Of a DNA stretch of 64,000 nt, positions 58,766 to 64,000 are shown piece after piece. A model generated the notes under the pieces. That model was not told where the DNA came from, did not search any database, and saw only the letters and a program-made list of their open reading frames with translations. The stretch is from Phallusia mammillata. Taxonomy: Eukaryota > Chordata > Ascidiacea > Phlebobranchia > Ascidiidae. The position numbers and the translations under genes were made by a program. The stretch is taken from contig QLIY01000176.1 in assembly GCA_003260075.1 (NCBI GenBank), positions 139,376 through 203,375 on the forward strand, read 5' to 3'. Each line of letters begins with the position of its first letter. Within the stretch, counting starts at the first letter, position 1.

Positions 58766-60677
58766 ATTTTCCGGACATACGCATTAGCCATAATTAGTTG
58801 AGATAGTTTCCTACACTACCGGATGAATTAAGGTTCTTTTTAACCGAGCAATAGTGGCCAACAGCCAATTGTTGACTGGACGCAAAGCACGCAAACATAA
58901 AAAGAATAATCTATTGTCGTAAAGTCAACTATTTTTTGGGAAATGTAACACTATGAAGTTCCACGTGTAAAATTTACAATTATTGTAAAATTAACTGACA
59001 AATTAGTATTTTCCCACTATTTAAACACCTGCGCTATTAGCCTATGTGAGAACTCGATACCATCATTCCTATAATCGCATTACGATATGCGAAAAAATTA
59101 AACAGTGTTCTTAACGCGCGGAATATTTTAGCAGAGTCGCATCAACAATCAACATTGCATTTTTCTTTTGCAAATTAATTGCATATTTTTCCGGCAAAAC
59201 AACGCCCTGTCTTAAATTACGACAATGTTTACAATGCTGAGACCTTACAGGTCGAAACAGTGTGCACTGTTTACAATGCTTTTTTAATAAAGAAGTTCCT
59301 ATTTATGGATTGTAACAAAGTCAACATAAAACTGTCTGCTGTAATACTTTGTTTTTTGTTGGGCAACCAAAGGTGCGGTCTGGTGTTGTCCCCAGGCTTA
59401 GTTTAGTCAGAGTGATAGAATTTGCTAAGAGGTAAGCAACGTTCATTTTTAGGTGATAAAAGAAAACAACTTAAGTTTATGGCGCAACGTCCACGTTGTT
59501 TTTACCAGCAGCTGTTCCAGTGTTGTTGGTGGCGTTTTCACGCCCAATTGGGCGGATTGGTTGCGTTTTAATGCGGTTTGTCATAAGGCGTTTTTTGTTA
59601 TGCATTTTGACATGAATGGGTCATTGCAAGCGGTTGAATGGCGATAAAATTTAGGTTGCTTTAGACTAGTTTTTGTTAACATACAGTGGCGGTTTTTATT
59701 AAAAGTTTTTAAGTTTTAAAAAGCAGAGTGGCGGTTTTTGAGAATTTAAGCATTTTAGGTACATATTTAGTCATCGTATTTCTCTATGATCTGTTCGCCA
59801 ATCATCAGTCGTTTCCGTTCTCTATTCCCAGCATTGTATGATCAATGTTAGCCGCAAACCGCGAACAGAATCTTTGGTGTCGTTGGTGTTTTGTACGAGG
59901 GTGATTAGACTGAACAAGTTTCATGGATTTCGGGATGTTGCAGCAGTCAAACTCACATGCATTTGTCGCGTATGGTAGTTGCCTTGAGCATACAATGCTG
60001 GGAAAGTCAGATACTCAATCAGTTGGTTGGAAAAAAAAACTTTTCGTTGTTGGCCATGAACTGATGGCATAGCGGTGTCACTTTTTATTAATCGTCAGAT
60101 TATGTTAAGCTATTATTTTTTACTTGTGTTTTCAATCCTGAGGTGATATTTGTTTGTTATTTGTTAACTTTCTTGTCTTTAACTATAATGTATGTAGTAC
60201 CCGAGTAGAAATACTGTATCAGCGAGTTATAGAGTCACAGGGTTTAATAATATTCATGGCAAATCTTTTATATGTAACGCTAAACAATTGATGAATGGTG
60301 ATCAATGAGTATTCCATGGTTCTAAACTGTTTTTAACTCGACAAAAAACTTCAAAGTTCAGTTTTTCCTCTTGATACGTATGAATATAGGTTACCTATCA
60401 AGATATTTTTAGTTGCTTTTTTGAAATCAGACAAAAAACATTGGTGTTCTTAAAATTATGACAAAAAGTACACAAAAGAGATTTCATAATCGACTATTAA
60501 AACACCAGCAATTTCTTTCATGACTTATAAATAATACCGAGGCAATTAAAAAGTATGTTTTGTTTCCATGTTTCGAAACGATGCAACACTACGGAAAAAA
60601 ACGGTGTTAAAAGGTATAGCTAATATCAAATCTAATTTTGTCGATAGATACGTCATATAGGGTTAAGGACAGCCAAG

Positions 60678-63600
60678 ATGCGTAAGTTTGATGATATTTT
60701 GACCGAAATTGGAGCCTTTGGGAAATACCAGAAGCTAATCTGCCTGCTTCTGTTGCTTAGCACCGTGCCAAATGGGTTTTGGGCGATGATTTCTATATTT
60801 TCCCACGTCACACCTCCGCACCACTGTCGTTTGCCACAACTGGAGAACTTAGCGCAAAGCAATGTACGTACACACAAATGCATTTAAAGAACACTGGTTT
60901 CCAAGCGTTAAACTTGCGGTCTCCAGAGGTGACAAGCTGAGTAAATTCCGATTTTTATTGTCGTTTTATTTCGTTAGGATATTTCGCCATATTTGAGTTG
61001 ATCGTTAATGCTTGTTGTTTATTTTCTGTAGCCATTTCCTATGTGGGACTTTTATAGATTTGTTACTGGCGAAAAATTATGTCTTAGAAATCCAACTAAA
61101 ACGTTCTTCGGTAAATTAAGATTCGCCACCAATTTCTCATATTACTGATCGTGCAGTGTAAACCCAAGCCAAAGTAAAAAAATCTTAACATAACGTTAAG
61201 TACGTAGTTTAGGCCATAAAACATGCCAAATTGATTTATCATAAACCGGTTTTAGAATGTGTCCACGTCGTCTGAGCAATACCAGCGATGGCTAAATGTG
61301 CTTATCCCTATGGAGAAGAACCAGGACAACGAATACACAAGAAGTACATGCTTTCGGTACACTACATAAGTAAAACCATGCTATATGTCCAGACTAACAG
61401 GTTGAGTATAACCTTTTATTAGATACAACGGAACGTTCGAATGGAACGGTACAGACGTATTGCACGGACAAAGGAAACATATAGCGTGTGATCATGGTTG
61501 GTCATACGAAATAGAACAAGGCTCAGAGACTATTACCACCGAGGCAAGTGTATATGGTCAATATGTGTATTTTTTCATCCATTTAACGTTGGATTGCTAT
61601 TCAAAACCACAAGGGCGTTTTATATAACTCTGTGGTCTTAAATGTTTAAATGTACCAGACAAGACAAACTTCTTTAAAACTATGTGCAGTTTAGTTTTGC
61701 TCCTTAACACTAAACACTCAAAAAAGAAAATCAGCCATTCTAAAACACGTGGTACTATGTATGTCGATTATTTGTCATCGTCACTTCCTGCGAATATAAT
61801 AAAATTCAAATTTGGGTTTGGGAAATTAAAAGCTTTACTTTTTCAGTGGGATCTGGTATGTTCGAGGGCCTGGTTCAGACCTTTCTCAATGTCACTTTAC
61901 ATGGCGGGAGTCCTTGTCGGTTCCTTCGTAAGTGGGATACTCTCTGACAGGTAACGCATGAAAATTTTAAGACGTCGTATTTCATAACTGTTTTTTTTAA
62001 ACGTCGTGTTTTTAATCTAATCAAAATTTAATGGTGCTTACGTACAAAATTTAATGGTGCTTACGTACATAAAATTTTTTGTGACAATTACTATATCTTA
62101 ACCTGTGACCGATGCAGATTTCATCAGAATATCATAATACGTGTAAAAGCGCGTTAGGGTAAATCGTACAATGTAATCCGGACTCGCTTGGGCGAGTATC
62201 CAAAGTGTTCGAATCCGGTTTACCAAGCAAGGAAACCACATCCCACACAAACTACAAACAGACTTAAAATATTTTAATCAGGCATTTTTTATAGCCCTGT
62301 ATATTTAGGTATGGTCGCCGCCCGGTCTTTTTATGGGGAACACTTATTCAGTTTGGGAGCATGGTGCTGACAAGTTTCTCGGCCAACATCATTATGTACT
62401 GCGTCTGTTTCCTCGTTTCCGGTTTGACTGGCCTCGTCAACTATGTCGCTGCATTCGTGATAGGTAAGAAAAGAAAAGAACAACTACAAACTAATGGTAG
62501 CCACATAAGGACCGACCTCTGGCACTTGTGATTACTTTTATCCTTGCCCTGAACTGACCAACCGCACTACAAAAAGTGACAAAGTAATTACACAATTTGG
62601 TTCTGCTTAACTTTCAAATTTAATGCAGCATAAAGAGCCATTGGAATCGTGGCACATAAATATTTGCCTCTAATTTACGTTTGCAGACGCCGTGATAAAA
62701 ATATGCGTTTGAATAGTTTGCTAGCATTCTTTATGTAGGAACTGAGATCAGCGATTCGTCAAAACGGGCGTTTATGGGAGTCATTGAAGTTGCTGGATTT
62801 ACAATAGGTTACATGATCTTGCCAGTATTTGCTTACTTCATCCATGATTGGAGAACACTGTATCGTGTTATCGGATTTGGCGGCGTCCTCTTTATACCAT
62901 ATTACTGGTAAGCATGGATCAGAATTTTTAAAAAGTTAAAATATTGGGTCAGGTCACAAAACTCTGCGCTCAAGAGCTTTGATTACAAAAATAAGTGTTT
63001 GAAATGTAAGGCTATTGATAAAATTTGTAAATAAACTGCGCTTGTTTTGTACGTAGGTGGGTGCCCGAATCTCCGAGGTGGCTGTTGAAAGCAGGAAAAA
63101 TCAAAGAAGCAGTAAAGATAATTAAAATAATCGCAAAGTTTAACGGAAACCCGCTTGCCGATGATCACAACATTCTCCGGGAGAAAACGGAACAAAAATT
63201 GGTAGGTGTCGTTTTTTTATTACAAAAAGCATCGAGCCTTTAGTTTTTAAACACCAACAGCTTTAATAAAGTAAACTTTAAAACAGGAAACAGCTCTTGG
63301 TAAACAAACTTAGTTAATTACAGACAATACAAGAAACAGGTGACCAATGTGAAACAAGGTGATAACGCAACGACGCAAAAATTACGGCAACAGTATACTA
63401 ACATTTATTCCAAAACAGAAAAATTAGTGTAAACTTTGTTGACAACAAAACCATATGAACAAACAAATTATCCGTAACAAAGTATGAACAGTGTTGTTTT
63501 ATATTTGTTTTTTTAATTTTTAATATATTTTTACGTAAACTTGTTTATTTTTTAAACCACTGCAGTTTATTTTCTATACGTTTATTTTTCTATAGCTGGA

Positions 63601-63720
63601 AAAATCAGACGTCAATGAAGAAACGATGATTGAGGCCACACATGTAACGAAATACACTTACACTGATCTGCTCCGACACAAAGCAACAAGACGACGAACT
63701 ATCATAATGTTTTTGCAATG
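60678..63720 (+). CDS. SLC22-family organic cation/carnitine transporter, 3' part outside the window
   Basis: Eight exons join in frame: 60678-60863, 61256-61356, 61423-61543, 61847-61950, 62309-62463, 62739-62907, 63057-63201, 63596-63720 (368 residues so far; family about 550). Landmarks: KFDDILTEIGAFGKYQK and PNGFWAMISIFSHVTPPHHC (SLC22 N-terminus), a large glycosylated extracellular loop with NGT sites, YMAGVLVGSFVSG, LSDRYGRRPV (major facilitator signature), NYVAAFVIGTE (as in OCTN carnitine/cation transporters), FAYFIHDWR and WVPESPRWLLKAGK. About the first half of the 12 spans is present. Closest by eye to SLC22A4/A5-type members; the substrate is not certain. Intron 3 uses a GC donor (GAG/GCAAGT). 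Exon 8 is followed by an N and an identical copy of itself. Confidence 0.88.
62023..62068. repeat. 23-bp perfect tandem duplication (SLC22 intron 4)
   Basis: AAAATTTAATGGTGCTTACG plus TAC occurs at 62023-62045 and again at 62046-62068 without mismatch. Confidence 0.85.
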
Positions 63721-64000
63721 GTTAGTTCCTTGTTATCAATATAGCTTAGAATCTTAGATGTTACAAGAATTTAGTTTTCTGAAAGGTTTAATTGGTGCCT
63801 ACATTAAGGCGTTAAATATGTTGCAATGCTCATGTTCACTAACTGGCTAAGAAGGATTGTGAGGCNCAATGAAGAAACGATGATTGAGGCCACACATGTA
63901 ACGAAATACACTTACACTGATCTGCTCCGACACAAAGCAACAAGACGACGAACTATCATAATGTTTTTGCAATGGTTAGTTCCTTGTTATCAATATAGCT
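63613..64000. repeat. 134-bp identical direct copies of SLC22 exon 8 either side of an N
   Basis: 63613-63746 and 63867-64000 are identical by eye, and the second begins right after the N at 63866. It contains exon 8 from its eighteenth base onward and the donor site. A contig end that was not merged is the simplest reading. Confidence 0.85.

Larger units (their letters stand above)
53199..60677. other. Gene-poor, repeat-rich region
   Basis: About 7.5 kb without a recognised gene. It holds MITE-like elements at 53575-53943, 57218-57375, 57781-58160 and 58581-58765, a large duplicated block at 56018-57182, C-runs at 56807-56816 and 57470-57480, and one N at 57184. A 102-codon ATG-initiated frame at 55219-55527 shows no recognisable domain. 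From 58766 to 60677 nothing but AT-rich DNA was seen; the SLC22 promoter must be in its right part. Confidence 0.5.

Noticed and set aside
62180..62235. tRNA-like segment with GTTCGAATCC and a CTCGC/GCGAG hairpin
   Set aside because: The T arm does not pair, no A box is placed correctly and no cloverleaf forms; perhaps a decayed SINE.
1..64000. CRISPR arrays, rRNA genes, bacterial operons or viral genomes
   Set aside because: No regularly spaced repeats, rRNA motifs or viral gene sets were seen; the window is animal nuclear DNA.

Overview
The window is animal nuclear DNA: low GC, genes split by short GT-AG introns, animal-type gene families, AATAAA polyadenylation signals, and many short non-autonomous DNA transposons. 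The mix of compact genes, very short gaps between same-strand genes with AG acceptors just upstream of start codons, and paired sequence copies that differ by several percent fits an invertebrate chordate, most likely an ascidian tunicate. No species-diagnostic gene was seen, so this is an inference.

Layout, left to right. 1-1.3 kb is an inverted-repeat element. 2.6-6.6 kb holds two intronless plus-strand genes, SMC6 (SMC5/6 DNA-repair complex) and EFCAB11, whose stop codon comes from an inserted hAT-type element. 7.2-9.8 kb is an eight-exon C16orf89/UPF0764-like gene. 10.6-15.7 kb (minus) is a complete ten-exon FRMD8. 17.4-24.6 kb is a tandem pair of D-glutamate cyclase genes (DGLUCY family); the first has lost the core motif of its second domain. 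25.4-42.7 kb (minus) is FRMD6/Willin, a FERM protein of the Hippo pathway, with large introns and a long N-terminal extension. 44.8-46.8 kb is the zinc transporter SLC39A9. 47.9-50.9 kb (minus) is a tight cluster of BLOC1S3, KAT8 (MOF histone acetyltransferase) and, just upstream of KAT8, a small gene with a FAR1/ZSWIM3-type N-terminal domain that can be spliced in frame into KAT8. 51.5-53.2 kb encodes a four-pass membrane protein resembling the LAPTM group. 53.2-60.7 kb is gene-poor and repeat-rich. 60.7 kb to the right edge is a partial SLC22 organic cation/carnitine transporter gene.

The genes are mostly unrelated housekeeping functions. Working links suggested by the sequence are the two same-strand clusters (SMC6-EFCAB11 and the ZSWIM3-like/KAT8/BLOC1S3 run), which could be operons or, for KAT8, a gene fusion. 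From memory, four of the orthologues (FRMD6, SLC39A9, EFCAB11, DGLUCY) lie on human chromosome 14, so the window may keep an old chordate linkage group.

A technical point affects annotation. Fifteen poly-C runs, mostly 10-12 bases and always C on the plus strand, lie in the window. Most are flanked by direct copies of the same 50-350 bp sequence carrying a few differences. They look like joins of overlapping contigs or alleles rather than biology. They interrupt FRMD6 exons and duplicate exon ends in the C16orf89-like and DGLUCY genes; a similar copy beside an N affects SLC22.
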